From: an uncultured Bacilli bacterium
Lineage (GTDB): Bacteria > Bacillota_I > Bacilli_A > RF39 > UBA660
NCBI GenBank assembly: GCA_934149105.1
Contig: CAKPDP010000004.1
Location: 62,001-126,000, forward strand
Reading direction: 5' to 3'
Length of the DNA: 64,000 nt
How positions within the stretch are numbered: position 1 is the stretch's first letter; the number at the start of each line of letters is the position of its first letter. The position numbers were made by a program, and so were the translations under genes. A model generated the notes under the pieces. It had not been told where the DNA came from and searched no databases. It saw nothing but the letters and a program-made list of their open reading frames with translations. Below are positions 23,534 to 33,201 of the stretch, piece by piece.

Positions 23534-25756
23534 ATGCAATATAAAAAATTAAAAATATTATCTACCATAGTACTTATACTAACAATTATATTAAGTATAA
23601 GTATAAATCCTAAACCTCATGATCTAGTCTCTATTTCTAATAATACTTATTACTATCAAAATGGACTACCTCAAAAAGGTTTAATAACTATTAATAATAA
23701 TAAATATTACTTTAACGATGCTACTGCCACCTTAGAAACAGGCTTTATCAGAACCTCTAAAGGTATCTATTATGCTAATTCTAATGGTGCTCTAAATACA
23801 GGACTAACCAAAATAAACAATAATTACTATTATTTTAACGAAAAGACTAATCTCTTAGAAACAGGATTGATAATTGTTAATCAAAATACTATTTATTATG
23901 CTAATGATTTAGGAATTCTTCAAAAAGGAACTCTAGAATTAAATAATCAAATCTACTATTTTGATGAACATACCTATAAATTAGTAAACAGTTATCAAAA
24001 AGTACCATCTATAGTTAGTTCTAATGATGAGTATTCTAATTTTTCTAAAGAAGTTATCTCCAAAGATTTATCTTTATCAAAAGATATCATTCCTACTATT
24101 AAAACTAATTGGCAAGAAGAAAATACTTTTCTTTATTACTATGATAGTACTGGAACTCTTCTTAAAGGATTAAACCAAATAGATACTGATTACTATTATT
24201 TTGATCCTTCAACTGGAATACTTCAAACTGGTTGGATAACTGATTCTGAAGCCAATATCTATTATGCTTCTTCTACTGGTAAGTTATTAACAGGATTAAA
24301 TAAAATAGACAATGACTGGTATTACCTTGATAAAGATACTTGTATTTTAAAGACTGGTCTTATTACTATAGATAATACTCTTACTTACTATAGTGATGAT
24401 ACTGGTAAAGTTCAAACTGGCCTTATCCTTACTGCTAATAAAGCCTATTATGCTAACGAAACTACTCATACTTTAGAAAAAGGCTTCATAACAACCCCTA
24501 ATAACGATACTTACTATGCCAAAGAAGATAACACTTTGGTAACAGGCTTCATCGAAATATCTGGAAATACCTACTATTTTAATCCTGATACCTATAAACA
24601 AGAAACCGGTAAAATAACTATTGCTAATAATTCTTATTATTTTGATAAAAATACTGCTATTTTATTAAAAAATTGGATAACAGACGATAATAATACTTAT
24701 CATTCTAATGATCAAGGTCTTCTCGATCAAGGCTTTGTAACTATCAATAATAATACCTATTACTTTAATGAAAATACTAATATCTTAGAAACTGGTTGGA
24801 TAACCATCAATAATTCTAAATATTTTGCCAACAATCTAGGTATAATTCAAACTGGAATAACTACTATTGATAATAATAAATATTACCTAGATAACACTAA
24901 TGGTAAATTATTATATGGTTTCATAACCTCTCCCTCTAATGATATCTATTACAGTAACGATCAAGGTATTATAGAAACTGGTATCGTTACCATAGGTAAT
25001 ATTAAATATCTCTTTAATTCTGAAGGTATCTTAGAAAGTGGCTTCAAAACCATCGCTAATAATACTTACTATTATGATGTCGATGGTCATAAATTAACTG
25101 GCCTAAATACTATCGGTAATACCAAATATCTCTTTAGCCCTGAAGGTGTACTATTACATGAAAACGTCTCTAAAGTAATCGATGTCTCTTCTCATCAAAA
25201 AACCATTAACTGGCATGCTGTCTCCAATAGTGATATTGATGGTGCTATCATAAGATTAGGTTACGGAACTAGTTATAGTACTGAAACTGGTACTCTTGAT
25301 AGTAAATTTCTAGAAAATTATTATAATTCTCTATCTTATAATCTTTTAAGAGGTATCTATCTTTATAGTTATGCTATAGATACTAACTCTGCTAAAGAAG
25401 AAGCTAAATTTGTAGTTAATAATCTTCTTAAATATAATGTCCCTAAAAATATAACCATCTATTATGATCTAGAAAGTAATAATTGGACCCAAGCTCTAAC
25501 TACCAACGACTATGATAATATTATTAAAACCTTTCTAACAATCTTAAATAATGCTGGTTACCAAGCTAAAATCTATACTTATAAATACTTAGCTGAGACC
25601 AAATTAAGCTCCTATGCTAGATCTAATCTAACTTGGATAGCCCAATATTATAAAGAATGTACCTATAAAGGTAACTATAACGGTTGGCAATATACCAGTA
25701 CAGGTTCCATACCTGGAATAGATGGAAACGTAGACATAAGCCTCTTTTGGCAATAA
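23534..25756 (+). CDS. GH25 lysozyme with wall-binding repeats
   Basis: 740 residues. N-terminal hydrophobic segment (about 8-24) acts as signal or anchor. Residues about 33-545 are about two dozen copies of a 20-residue aromatic/Gly repeat of the choline-/glucan-binding type, e.g. INNNKYYFNDATATLETGF, with a spacer near 155-190. The C-terminus (about 547-740) is a GH25 muramidase: VIDVSSHQ with Asp550, YYDLES with Asp645 and Glu647 as the catalytic DxE, and GWQYTSTGSIPGIDGNVDIS. It would cut peptidoglycan while bound to wall polymer. Domain order is reversed compared with many phage lysins. Placed between rhamnose synthesis and glycosyltransferase genes, it may trim wall for polymer attachment or act as an autolysin. 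Confidence 0.9.
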   Translation: MQYKKLKILSTIVLILTIILSISINPKPHDLVSISNNTYYYQNGLPQKGLITINNNKYYFNDATATLETGFIRTSKGIYYANSNGALNTGLTKINNNYYYFNEKTNLLETGLIIVNQNTIYYANDLGILQKGTLELNNQIYYFDEHTYKLVNSYQKVPSIVSSNDEYSNFSKEVISKDLSLSKDIIPTIKTNWQEENTFLYYYDSTGTLLKGLNQIDTDYYYFDPSTGILQTGWITDSEANIYYASSTGKLLTGLNKIDNDWYYLDKDTCILKTGLITIDNTLTYYSDDTGKVQTGLILTANKAYYANETTHTLEKGFITTPNNDTYYAKEDNTLVTGFIEISGNTYYFNPDTYKQETGKITIANNSYYFDKNTAILLKNWITDDNNTYHSNDQGLLDQGFVTINNNTYYFNENTNILETGWITINNSKYFANNLGIIQTGITTIDNNKYYLDNTNGKLLYGFITSPSNDIYYSNDQGIIETGIVTIGNIKYLFNSEGILESGFKTIANNTYYYDVDGHKLTGLNTIGNTKYLFSPEGVLLHENVSKVIDVSSHQKTINWHAVSNSDIDGAIIRLGYGTSYSTETGTLDSKFLENYYNSLSYNLLRGIYLYSYAIDTNSAKEEAKFVVNNLLKYNVPKNITIYYDLESNNWTQALTTNDYDNIIKTFLTILNNAGYQAKIYTYKYLAETKLSSYARSNLTWIAQYYKECTYKGNYNGWQYTSTGSIPGIDGNVDISLFWQ
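23630..25168 (+). repeat. Cell-wall-binding repeat region (protein level)
   Basis: Diverged 60-66-bp units inside the lysozyme gene, alternating YYFN/YYAN and TGxI/KGLI elements. Adjacent units are not identical at DNA level, so the array is old. Confidence 0.7.
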
Positions 25757-25783
25757 CAAGGAATTCCTCTTCCTTGTTTTTTT
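25756..25783 (+). terminator. Terminator after the lysozyme gene
   Basis: ACAAGGAA (25756-25763), loop TTCCTC, TTCCTTGT (25770-25777), then a T run. Confidence 0.85.
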
Positions 25784-25801
25784 AAGTATTAGTAAATTTT
25801 A

Positions 25802-25830
25802 TTTACTTATGTCCCTAATTAAGGTATACT
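25802..25830 (+). promoter_or_regulatory. Promoter upstream of the glycosyltransferase/ABC genes
   Basis: TTTACT (25802-25807), 17-base spacer, TATACT (25825-25830). It drives the remnant at 25870 and probably the long operon from 25981. Confidence 0.6.
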
Positions 25831-25869
25831 TATTAAAGACAGATAGATAAATAAATTAAGAGGTGTAAT

Positions 25870-25929
25870 GTGAAAAAAATTTGCGTTTATACATGTATAA
25901 CAGGTAATTACGATAAAGTAAAAAACTAA
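25870..25929 (+). pseudogene. Stub of a DUF616-type glycosyltransferase
   Basis: GTG at 25870 after an AGGTG site reads MKKICVYTCITGNYDKVKN and then TAA. This is the characteristic N-terminus of DUF616-like glycosyltransferases (K.aVYTaitGnYD). Nothing of the remaining about 200-plus residues is seen; 51 bases later the next gene starts. Best read as the leftover of a deletion. Confidence 0.6.
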
Positions 25930-25980
25930 AGTTTATGCTAGAGACATATTCAATAGAGATTAAAAATGGACGGTGATAAA

Positions 25981-27273
25981 ATGTTAAATTTCATAAAAAG
26001 AATTTTAAAAAATAATAAAGAAGATGAAAAAAATATCGAACTAATTAGAAATAGTAAGTATTTTGATGAAAAATATTATCAATTAGAAAATCCCTCTGTT
26101 AAAGGCGATTTGTGTAAACATTACTACTATTATGGTTGGAAAGAAGGAAAATCTCCCAGTTATCTTTTTTCTAATGACTATTATCTAAAAAATAACAAAG
26201 ATGTTAAAACCGCTGGCATAAATCCTTTATTACATTATATAACTTATGGTAAAAAAGAAAATAGACCCATCGAAAAAGATAATGGTTTAAGTCTAAGAAA
26301 AATATACGAAAAGATATATCACGCTCCTTATAATTACAAGTTATATATGTGTGATACTAAAATAAAAAGAATAAATATCTTGTTTGATACTATTGATGAC
26401 AGTATTTCTAGAATGGCTAGTTTATTTCAAAACATTACAACTTATTGTCAAAATAATGATTATCAATTAAGAATAGTTTACAGTCTAGAGGCTGACTTTG
26501 AATATTTAAAACAATTCTTATCGGAAAATAAAATCGTTTTACCATCTCAAACTATATTCTTAAACCTCAAAAGTTCTAATTACTTAGAAGTAAGTCCTAA
26601 TGAAAAATATATTTGTACCTCTTGGAAAAATACTAAAGCCCTTATAAACACTAATATTATAGATTCAAATATATACTATTATCTAGAAGATTATCAAGGC
26701 TTACCAGCTTCTGAATATTATCAAGTATCAAATTTAGTTTATAATTCTCAAATAACTTGTTTAGTTCCAGACCAAGACTATTTAAATAATTTAAAAAAAT
26801 GTACTTTAAAATTCCAGAATAATAATCTAAAATTCACTGAAAACAATACTAATCAATTATACTGTGATTTTAAAGATATGTTCTTAGTTGGTGTTGAATT
26901 ATTAAATAAAATCTTCTTAAATAAAGTACTAGATAGTGATAAATGGAGGATAAATATTCTAGATAATACTAATAACTATAAGTTTCACTTTGATACAGAT
27001 GTAAAAATTAGAAATGTCAAAGAAATAGAGCATGATACTGCTACTTTAATCTTTAATATTTCTGATAACTCTTCTAGTCCTACTGCTACTTGCAAAGATA
27101 TTCCTTGTATAAATGCTTATATTGAAACAGAAGATGCTAGTAAGAAAGAAATAGTTCTAATAGCTGACTTTAAAATGAATTCTAATCCCCTAAATTCTAA
27201 GGTGTCCGAAACTGCTCACTTTAGAAACCTTAAAAATAATCTAGAAACTTTAAAGGAGAATAACTATGTATAA
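25981..27273 (+). CDS. Putative glycosyltransferase, WsaF-like
   Basis: 430 residues from ATG 25981, with GGTGAT 6 bases upstream. The N-terminus (about 20-95) carries two copies of the sugar-enzyme-associated motif YFDEKYYQLENPSV and YYLKNNKDVKTAGINPLLHY..YGKKENRP, common at the start of rhamnan/capsule glycosyltransferases. The middle (about 125-260) looks like the N-terminal Rossmann half of a GT-B enzyme of WsaF type, e.g. KYICTSWKNTKALI followed by YYYLEDYQGLPASEYY. The C-terminal 150 residues do not resemble the donor-binding half and are unrecognised. Overlaps the next GT gene by 8 bases. Rhamnosyltransferase activity is inference. Confidence 0.55.
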   Translation: MLNFIKRILKNNKEDEKNIELIRNSKYFDEKYYQLENPSVKGDLCKHYYYYGWKEGKSPSYLFSNDYYLKNNKDVKTAGINPLLHYITYGKKENRPIEKDNGLSLRKIYEKIYHAPYNYKLYMCDTKIKRINILFDTIDDSISRMASLFQNITTYCQNNDYQLRIVYSLEADFEYLKQFLSENKIVLPSQTIFLNLKSSNYLEVSPNEKYICTSWKNTKALINTNIIDSNIYYYLEDYQGLPASEYYQVSNLVYNSQITCLVPDQDYLNNLKKCTLKFQNNNLKFTENNTNQLYCDFKDMFLVGVELLNKIFLNKVLDSDKWRINILDNTNNYKFHFDTDVKIRNVKEIEHDTATLIFNISDNSSSPTATCKDIPCINAYIETEDASKKEIVLIADFKMNSNPLNSKVSETAHFRNLKNNLETLKENNYV

Positions 27274-28444
27274 ATTAAAATGTGAAAAAGATTTTGATAT
27301 TCAATTAAATATTCCTGAATTTTCTACTAGATATTATAATCTTGTTAATAGTAACAAGAAAAATATTATTTATATAAAAGATGTTTTTGATAATTCAACA
27401 TTTAGATACAGAACTTACAATGTTATGGAAGCTATGCAAAATAATTCTAAATATTCTGTTAATTGTTTTCTTGTCAAAGAATTATATAGTATTTATGATC
27501 TGATTGATAAAATCTCCTTAGTTATTCTTCAAAGAGCTAAATGGTCCTTCGAACTAGAAACCTTTATTGAAATAATAAGGAAGAAAAATATCAAAATAAT
27601 ATATGATATGGACGATTTAATATATCATACCAAATATGTTCCTAAATACTTAAATAGTATTAGCGATTATAAAGATTTTACTATTGATTCTTTCTTTGCT
27701 CTAGCTAAAAGATATGAATTAGTAGCAGAGTCTTGCGATGGCTTTATTGTTACAACCAACGATTTAAAAAATCATCTTCAAGCTGATTTTGATAAACCAG
27801 TTTGGGTTCTATCTAATTTTTTAAATCAAGAACAAGAAATGGAATCTCAAAAGATAGTTCAACTAAAAGAAAAGCAAAAAAATAATAATGACCTTTTTGT
27901 AATAGGTTACTTTAGTGGTTCTAATTCCCATCAAAGAGATCTAGAAATAGTCGAGTCTGCCATCATAAAATTAATGGAAAAATATGACAATATCTATCTA
28001 AAAATAGTAGGGTACATGAATTTATCTGAAAAATTTGAAAATTTAAAAAAATCTGGAAGAATAATTATTGATAAATTTGTTCCTTATCAAGAACTACAAT
28101 ATAAAATTGGTGAAGTGGATTTAAATATAATTCCTCTTCAAAATCATGAATTTAACAATTGTAAATCTGAATTAAAATACTTTGAAGCCAGTATAGTAAA
28201 TGTTATTAGTTGTGCTTCAGATAATCCTGTTTATCATAATATCATAAAAGATGGAGAAGACGGTTTTCTATGTACAGAAATGGATTGGTATGATAAAATA
28301 GAATATGTATATTTAAACAAAGAAAAAGCCCAAGCTATATCTAAAGCTGCTAATAAAAAATGTTATAAACTATACGGAAATAAGAATAAAGAAACAGAGA
28401 TTGAAAAATTATATGATAAAATCCTAGAAAGTGATGATATTTAA
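27266..28444 (+). CDS. Glycosyltransferase, GT4-like
   Basis: 392 residues. GT-B architecture: an N-terminal part with NIIYIKDVFDNSTFRYRTYN and IIYDMDDLIYHTKYVP, and a C-terminal donor-binding part beginning VIGYFSGSNSHQRDLEIVE, then YFEASIVNVIS and GEDGFLCTEMDWYDKIEY. This layout is typical of GT4-type enzymes in rhamnan loci. Cytosolic face of the membrane. Its stop TAA shares a base with the ATG of the ABC ATPase (TAATG). Confidence 0.75.
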   Translation: MYKLKCEKDFDIQLNIPEFSTRYYNLVNSNKKNIIYIKDVFDNSTFRYRTYNVMEAMQNNSKYSVNCFLVKELYSIYDLIDKISLVILQRAKWSFELETFIEIIRKKNIKIIYDMDDLIYHTKYVPKYLNSISDYKDFTIDSFFALAKRYELVAESCDGFIVTTNDLKNHLQADFDKPVWVLSNFLNQEQEMESQKIVQLKEKQKNNNDLFVIGYFSGSNSHQRDLEIVESAIIKLMEKYDNIYLKIVGYMNLSEKFENLKKSGRIIIDKFVPYQELQYKIGEVDLNIIPLQNHEFNNCKSELKYFEASIVNVISCASDNPVYHNIIKDGEDGFLCTEMDWYDKIEYVYLNKEKAQAISKAANKKCYKLYGNKNKETEIEKLYDKILESDDI

Positions 28445-29178
28445 TGAAAAAAGAAAATGCTATTGAAGTCAAAAATATGACCAAAACCTTTGATGTCTAT
28501 TATGATAAAGCTAGTACTTTAAAAGAAAAACTATTATTTTGGAAAAGAGGCAACAAAGAAGTACGTACCGTTTTAAAAAATATTAACATAGACATAAAAA
28601 AAGGGGAGACCGTTGCTTTAATTGGAACTAATGGTAGTGGTAAATCTACTTTATTAAAACTTATGACTAAGATAATTTATCCTACTGAAGGAACTGTTGA
28701 GACTACTGGTAAATTAACATCTCTCTTAGAACTAGGAGCAGGTTTTCACCCTGATTTCTCTGGACGAGAAAATATTTATTTTAATGCCTCAATATTTGGC
28801 TTATCCAAAAAAGAAATAGATAAAAGATTAAATGATATTATTGCTTTTTCTGAACTAGAAGAATTTATCGATAACCCCGTCAGAACTTATTCATCAGGAA
28901 TGTATATGCGCTTAGCCTTTAGTGTTGCCATCAACGTTGATGCTGACATTCTCTTAATAGATGAAATATTAGCCGTAGGAGATCAACACTTTCAAGATAA
29001 ATGTTTTAAAAAATTAGAAAGCTTAAGAGATAGTAATAAAACAATAGTTATAGTAACTCATAGCCTAGATTCTGTAAAAAAACTATGTAATAGAGCTATC
29101 TGGATTAAAGATGGTATCGTAAAAAGAGATGGCGATACTAATTCTGTAATTGCAGAATATCTAAAGGAATGTCAGTAG
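28444..29178 (+). CDS. Polysaccharide ABC exporter, ATPase (Wzt/TagH/RgpD type)
   Basis: 244 residues. Start KKENAIEVKNMTKTFDVYYD, a polysaccharide-exporter type N-terminus. Walker A GTNGSGKST (about 60-68), LLELGAGFHPDFSGRENIY (family-specific), signature YSSGMYMRLAFSVA (about 152-165), Walker B ILLIDEILAVGD. It lacks the C-terminal carbohydrate-binding domain of long Wzt proteins, as in RgpD. With the next gene it exports lipid-linked polymer across the membrane. Confidence 0.92.
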   Translation: MKKENAIEVKNMTKTFDVYYDKASTLKEKLLFWKRGNKEVRTVLKNINIDIKKGETVALIGTNGSGKSTLLKLMTKIIYPTEGTVETTGKLTSLLELGAGFHPDFSGRENIYFNASIFGLSKKEIDKRLNDIIAFSELEEFIDNPVRTYSSGMYMRLAFSVAINVDADILLIDEILAVGDQHFQDKCFKKLESLRDSNKTIVIVTHSLDSVKKLCNRAIWIKDGIVKRDGDTNSVIAEYLKECQ

Positions 29179-29186
29179 GTGATAAA

Positions 29187-29960
29187 ATGAAATTAGTAAA
29201 TGATTTAATAAATTATGGTGAATTTTTAAAGTCCAATGTCAAAAAAGATATTCGTGGAAAATATAAAGGTTCATTTCTAGGAATTTTATGGAGCTTTATT
29301 AATCCTTTATTATCAGTTCTTGTCTATGCCATAGTATTTCCTTACATAATGCGTATAAAAGTAGATAATTATTTAATTTATCTTATTACTGGAATAATCC
29401 CTTGGACCTTCTTTACTAGTTCTATCAATATGGGATTAATATCCGTTCTAAGCAATGCTGATATTATCAAAAAAGTATATTTCCCTAGAATTATTTTACC
29501 CATCTCGACAGTTACTAGTTGCTTAGTTAATTTCCTAATTTCCTGTGCAATAATATTATTATTCTGTCTTGGTAGTGGCCTAGGAATAAGTTTCCAATTA
29601 TTATGGCTTCCTTTAATTGCTATAATTCAATATGTAATGTTATTAGGTTTTACCTTTATTCTAAGTGCTTTAGAAATGTATATGCGTGACATAGAACATA
29701 TTGTTAATTTTATCTTAAGTATGGCTTTCTATGTAACACCAATTCTTTATACTCCTGATATCTTCCCTCAAAAGTTATCATGGGTCCTAAAAGTAAATCC
29801 TATGGCTTATTTAGTAAATGCCTATAGAAGTATTTTCTTTTATAAAACAACGCCTGATATTCAAGGCCTAGCTATAGTGAGTATATTTAGTATTCTAATT
29901 TTCTTAATAGGTTATTTCATATTTGAAAAGTTGCAAAAAGGTTTTGCTGAAGAAGTATAG
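29187..29960 (+). CDS. Polysaccharide ABC exporter, permease (Wzm/TagG/RgpC type)
   Basis: 257 residues from ATG 29187 (SD AGGTGAT). Start LVNDLINYGEFLKSNVKKDI then RGKYKGSFLGILWSFINPLL, the ABC-2 polysaccharide permease signature, and about six membrane segments. Near the C-terminus VNPMAYLVNAYRSIFFYKT. Pairs with the preceding ATPase. The rhamnose synthesis genes upstream make a rhamnan the likely cargo (inference). Confidence 0.93.
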   Translation: MKLVNDLINYGEFLKSNVKKDIRGKYKGSFLGILWSFINPLLSVLVYAIVFPYIMRIKVDNYLIYLITGIIPWTFFTSSINMGLISVLSNADIIKKVYFPRIILPISTVTSCLVNFLISCAIILLFCLGSGLGISFQLLWLPLIAIIQYVMLLGFTFILSALEMYMRDIEHIVNFILSMAFYVTPILYTPDIFPQKLSWVLKVNPMAYLVNAYRSIFFYKTTPDIQGLAIVSIFSILIFLIGYFIFEKLQKGFAEEV

Positions 29961-30411
29961 GAAAATAAAATACATAACGATTTAAAAGATAATATATTTT
30001 ATACCTGTAGTTTAATCGAATATTAGCTAGACTTACTAAAAATACTAAAAAAAGTATAGTCTCTCAATTAGGCTAAACAATCTAAAGAAAATATATACAT
30101 TAGCAGAAATTTACCACACAGAAAATATTGAAAAAGTAGCCTACGAGTTTATAACATCTTGTAATATCAAAGTTGGAAACTACGATATAATATCTAAGTG
30201 CTTATATAATGTACCAACTTATTATGATCTTGGCAAAGTCTATAAAAGACTAATTATTATGGTTGATAATAACCCTGACAATTTCCTAAATACCTTAATT
30301 GAAGTAATGTCTTCTTGGATTATAAATCATATTGATAATTACAATAGTAGTCTTTATTATAAAAATCCCGATTATATCTATCAATGCTATAAAGCAGGAA
30401 AAATTCTATAG
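29961..30411 (+). pseudogene. Decayed gene of unknown function
   Basis: Three frames in sequence carry one plausible protein. Frame A 29961-30023 ends DNIFYTCSLIEY then stops. Frame B from 30026 reads ARLTKNTKKSIVSQLG then stops. Frame C, open 30049-30411 without a start codon, reads NNLKKIYTLAEIYHTENIEK, YEFITSCNIKVGNYDII, VPTYYDLGKVYKRLI and ends YQCYKAGKIL. The pieces join as a protein of about 145 residues broken by two frameshifts. I recognise the pattern as a small conserved hypothetical protein but cannot name it. Sits in the seam between the ABC permease and the big GT2 gene. Confidence 0.65.
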
Positions 30412-30425
30412 GAGGTAGTAAAAAT

Positions 30426-32600
30426 ATGACTTCAGATTTTAAAATTTCATCTTTAGAAATAGATGGCATTAGAAATGCTAAAGTTATCTTGACTGGTGAA
30501 TGCAAAAATAAAAATGATTTAAAAATATTAATAGACGGTCAACAAGTAACACCCAAAGATAATATTATTTTAGATAAAAAATATGTCGTAAATAGGATTA
30601 AAAATATAAAAACATCTAATTTTAACTATTACATATTATTATCCAAAACTAATAAAAAATTAGAAATTTATTATAAAGATAAATTAATTATTCAAAAGAA
30701 AGTATCCCTTTCTTTTAGAATTATTTTTCATCTAAAAACTATAATAAAAAGATTATTTTCTATTCTTAAAAGACTACCTAAAATAATAGTTAAAACTCTA
30801 AAATTAATGTGGCAAAGACATCATTTCTTAGTACCTCCAAGAATGTTAAAGCAATATCTTCATTCTTTCAACAATAATATTAGTAATAAAAATATTGATG
30901 AATTATTTTATAATCCATTGCTTGATAAAGATTATCAAGCTTGGTTAAATGAAAATAAAATTGAAACAAAATATCAAGAATTAACTTACAAACCCTTAAT
31001 AAGTATAGTTATTCCTGTCTATAATGTTTCAGAATATTTATTAAAATCTTGCTTAGATAGTATCCTAAATCAAAGCTATAAAAATTTTGAAATCTGTTTA
31101 GCAGACGATCATTCTACTAATGAAGAAACCATAAAAACTCTAAAAGAATATGAAAATAAATATGAGCAGATAAAAGTAATTTATAGAAAAACTAATGGTC
31201 ATATTAGTGAAGCTACTAATAGTGCTTTAACATTAGCAACTGGAGAATTTATAGGATTAGTAGATAACGATGATGTCTTAGATAAAGATGCCTTATACTA
31301 CATAGCTTTAGAATTAAATAAAAATAAAAACTTAGATTTAATTTATAGTGATGAAGATAAATTAGACTTTAATGAAAAAAGATGTTTCCCTCATTTTAAA
31401 CCTGATTTTTCTATAGATACCTTTCTTTCTTCTAACTATTTTTGCCATTTTACTGTAATTAGAAAAAAAATAATTGATAAATTAAATGGTTTTCGAAGTG
31501 AATATAATGGGGCTCAAGATTACGATCTTTTTCTAAGAGTAATTGATAAAACTAAAAATATTGGTCATGTTTCTAAAATATTATATCATTGGCGAATGAC
31601 AGAAAATTCTACCTCAAGTGGTGGTGAACATAAAAATTATGCTTACGATGCTGGAAAAAGAGCCTTAGAAGACTATTTTCAAAGAAATAATATTTCTGCC
31701 AAAGTCCATTTAATTGGAACTCCTGAAATGTATAGAATTCAATATCTTTATTCTAAAGAACCTAAAATAAGTATTATTATTCCTACCAAAGATAAAAAAG
31801 ATGTTCTAAATACTTGTCTAAATTCTTTATATAATAATACTAACTATTCTAATTATGAAGTTATAGTAGTTGATAATAATAGTCAAGAACCAGAAACCTT
31901 TGCTTTATTAAATGATTATAAAAATAAATATAAAAATTTTAAAGTTCTAAGATTAGAGTGCGAGTTTAACTATTCTTATTTAAATGACGAAGCAGTCAAA
32001 AACGCTACTGGGGAATATATTGTTCTTTTAAATAATGATACTGAAGTAATAAGTCCCAATTGGCTATCAGAGATGGTTGGTTATGCTATGCAAAACCATG
32101 TTGGCTGTGTCGGAGCTAAATTACTTTATCCTAATCAAACTATTCAACATGCCGGAGTTGTAGTAGGAGTAGGGGGAATTGCCATGCATGCCTTTGTTTC
32201 AACTGGTAGAAATCAATACGGTTATTTTGGAAGACTAGTATCAGTATATGACTATTCCTGCGTAACAGCAGCGTGCCTTATGATAAAGAAATCTAAATAT
32301 TTAGAAGTAAATGGCTTAGATGAAAAATTAAAAGTCGCCTATAATGACGTTGATCTTAACTTAAAATTATTAGAAAAAGGTTACAATAATGTTGTTCTTC
32401 CTCACGTTGAATTATTTCATTATGAATCATTATCACGAGGTAATGATATGAGTAGTAGTCAAATAAAAAGGTTTAAAGAAGAGACTGATTATATGTGTGA
32501 TAAATGGAAAGATAAATTATTAACAGATAAATTTTATAATGACAATTTCAGTTATAATTATGCTTTCAGATTAGATAGGAGAAATGAACATGATAAATAA
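30426..32600 (+). CDS. Large double-domain GT2 glycosyltransferase
   Basis: 724 residues. Residues about 1-120 are a non-GT region ending in a basic stretch with WQRHHFLVPPRMLKQYL. GT2 domain 1 (about 190-400): ISIVIPVYNVSEYLLKSCLD, ICLADDHSTNEET, GLVDNDDVL (DxD-like) and a His/Trp acceptor motif ILYHWRM. GT2 domain 2 (about 450-700): ISIIIPTKDKKDVLNTCLNS, VVDNNSQEPETF, LNNDTEVISPNWL, and GCVGAKLLYPNQTIQHAGVV typical of rhamnan polymer enzymes. Two active sites suggest two linkages made by one protein. SD GGAGGT. Closely related to the gene at 51003. Confidence 0.85.
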   Translation: MTSDFKISSLEIDGIRNAKVILTGECKNKNDLKILIDGQQVTPKDNIILDKKYVVNRIKNIKTSNFNYYILLSKTNKKLEIYYKDKLIIQKKVSLSFRIIFHLKTIIKRLFSILKRLPKIIVKTLKLMWQRHHFLVPPRMLKQYLHSFNNNISNKNIDELFYNPLLDKDYQAWLNENKIETKYQELTYKPLISIVIPVYNVSEYLLKSCLDSILNQSYKNFEICLADDHSTNEETIKTLKEYENKYEQIKVIYRKTNGHISEATNSALTLATGEFIGLVDNDDVLDKDALYYIALELNKNKNLDLIYSDEDKLDFNEKRCFPHFKPDFSIDTFLSSNYFCHFTVIRKKIIDKLNGFRSEYNGAQDYDLFLRVIDKTKNIGHVSKILYHWRMTENSTSSGGEHKNYAYDAGKRALEDYFQRNNISAKVHLIGTPEMYRIQYLYSKEPKISIIIPTKDKKDVLNTCLNSLYNNTNYSNYEVIVVDNNSQEPETFALLNDYKNKYKNFKVLRLECEFNYSYLNDEAVKNATGEYIVLLNNDTEVISPNWLSEMVGYAMQNHVGCVGAKLLYPNQTIQHAGVVVGVGGIAMHAFVSTGRNQYGYFGRLVSVYDYSCVTAACLMIKKSKYLEVNGLDEKLKVAYNDVDLNLKLLEKGYNNVVLPHVELFHYESLSRGNDMSSSQIKRFKEETDYMCDKWKDKLLTDKFYNDNFSYNYAFRLDRRNEHDK

Positions 32601-33201
32601 TATAATAAATTATATAAAAAATAATCCCCAAAAATTATTTTGCTATTTTCTAATCTTTGCAGGAATTTTACTTTTTATTCTAGTTTTCTTAATAAAGCCT
32701 CATAAACTAACTAGCGAAGGTTTATATAGTATTACAAATCCTGAAGATGAATATCAGCAAGAAATAACTTTTCCTATTGAGCAAAAAATAACAATTAGTA
32801 AAAAGATTTTAAATGGAATATATCTATATTTAGGCGAAGATGATATAAATTCTTATCCCTATACAGTAACTTTAAAAGATGAAGAGGGTACAGAATACTT
32901 TAACCATTACTTTAATTTAGATTATGATTCTAATATAATATATATAGGATTACCTTTAACTATCGATACAACTAAAGAATTTCTCCTAACAATTGATTGC
33001 CAAGAATGTAAAAATGTCGAATTATCAGTAATGGATGCTAATCAAGATAATACTCATATAGTAGGTAATGATGATAAAACCCTAAAACTATCTATAGATT
33101 ACTATAAAAAGAACAACAATTATTATTGGTACACAGCTTTATCCATAGTAATAGGACTAACCCTTTTACCACTAGCAAGGAGGAAAGAACAACATGACTA
33201 A
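32590..33201 (+). CDS. Two-helix membrane protein of the polymer locus
   Basis: 203 residues from ATG 32590 (AGGAG 8 bases upstream; ATG 32584 is too close to it). A helix near 15-35, an extracytoplasmic beta-rich domain of about 140 residues with a Cys pair (DCQEC), and a second helix near 178-196 followed by a charged tail. It overlaps both neighbours. The next gene begins with a similar helix-plus-beta region, so the two may act together. Family not recognised. Confidence 0.55.
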   Translation: MINNIINYIKNNPQKLFCYFLIFAGILLFILVFLIKPHKLTSEGLYSITNPEDEYQQEITFPIEQKITISKKILNGIYLYLGEDDINSYPYTVTLKDEEGTEYFNHYFNLDYDSNIIYIGLPLTIDTTKEFLLTIDCQECKNVELSVMDANQDNTHIVGNDDKTLKLSIDYYKKNNNYYWYTALSIVIGLTLLPLARRKEQHD

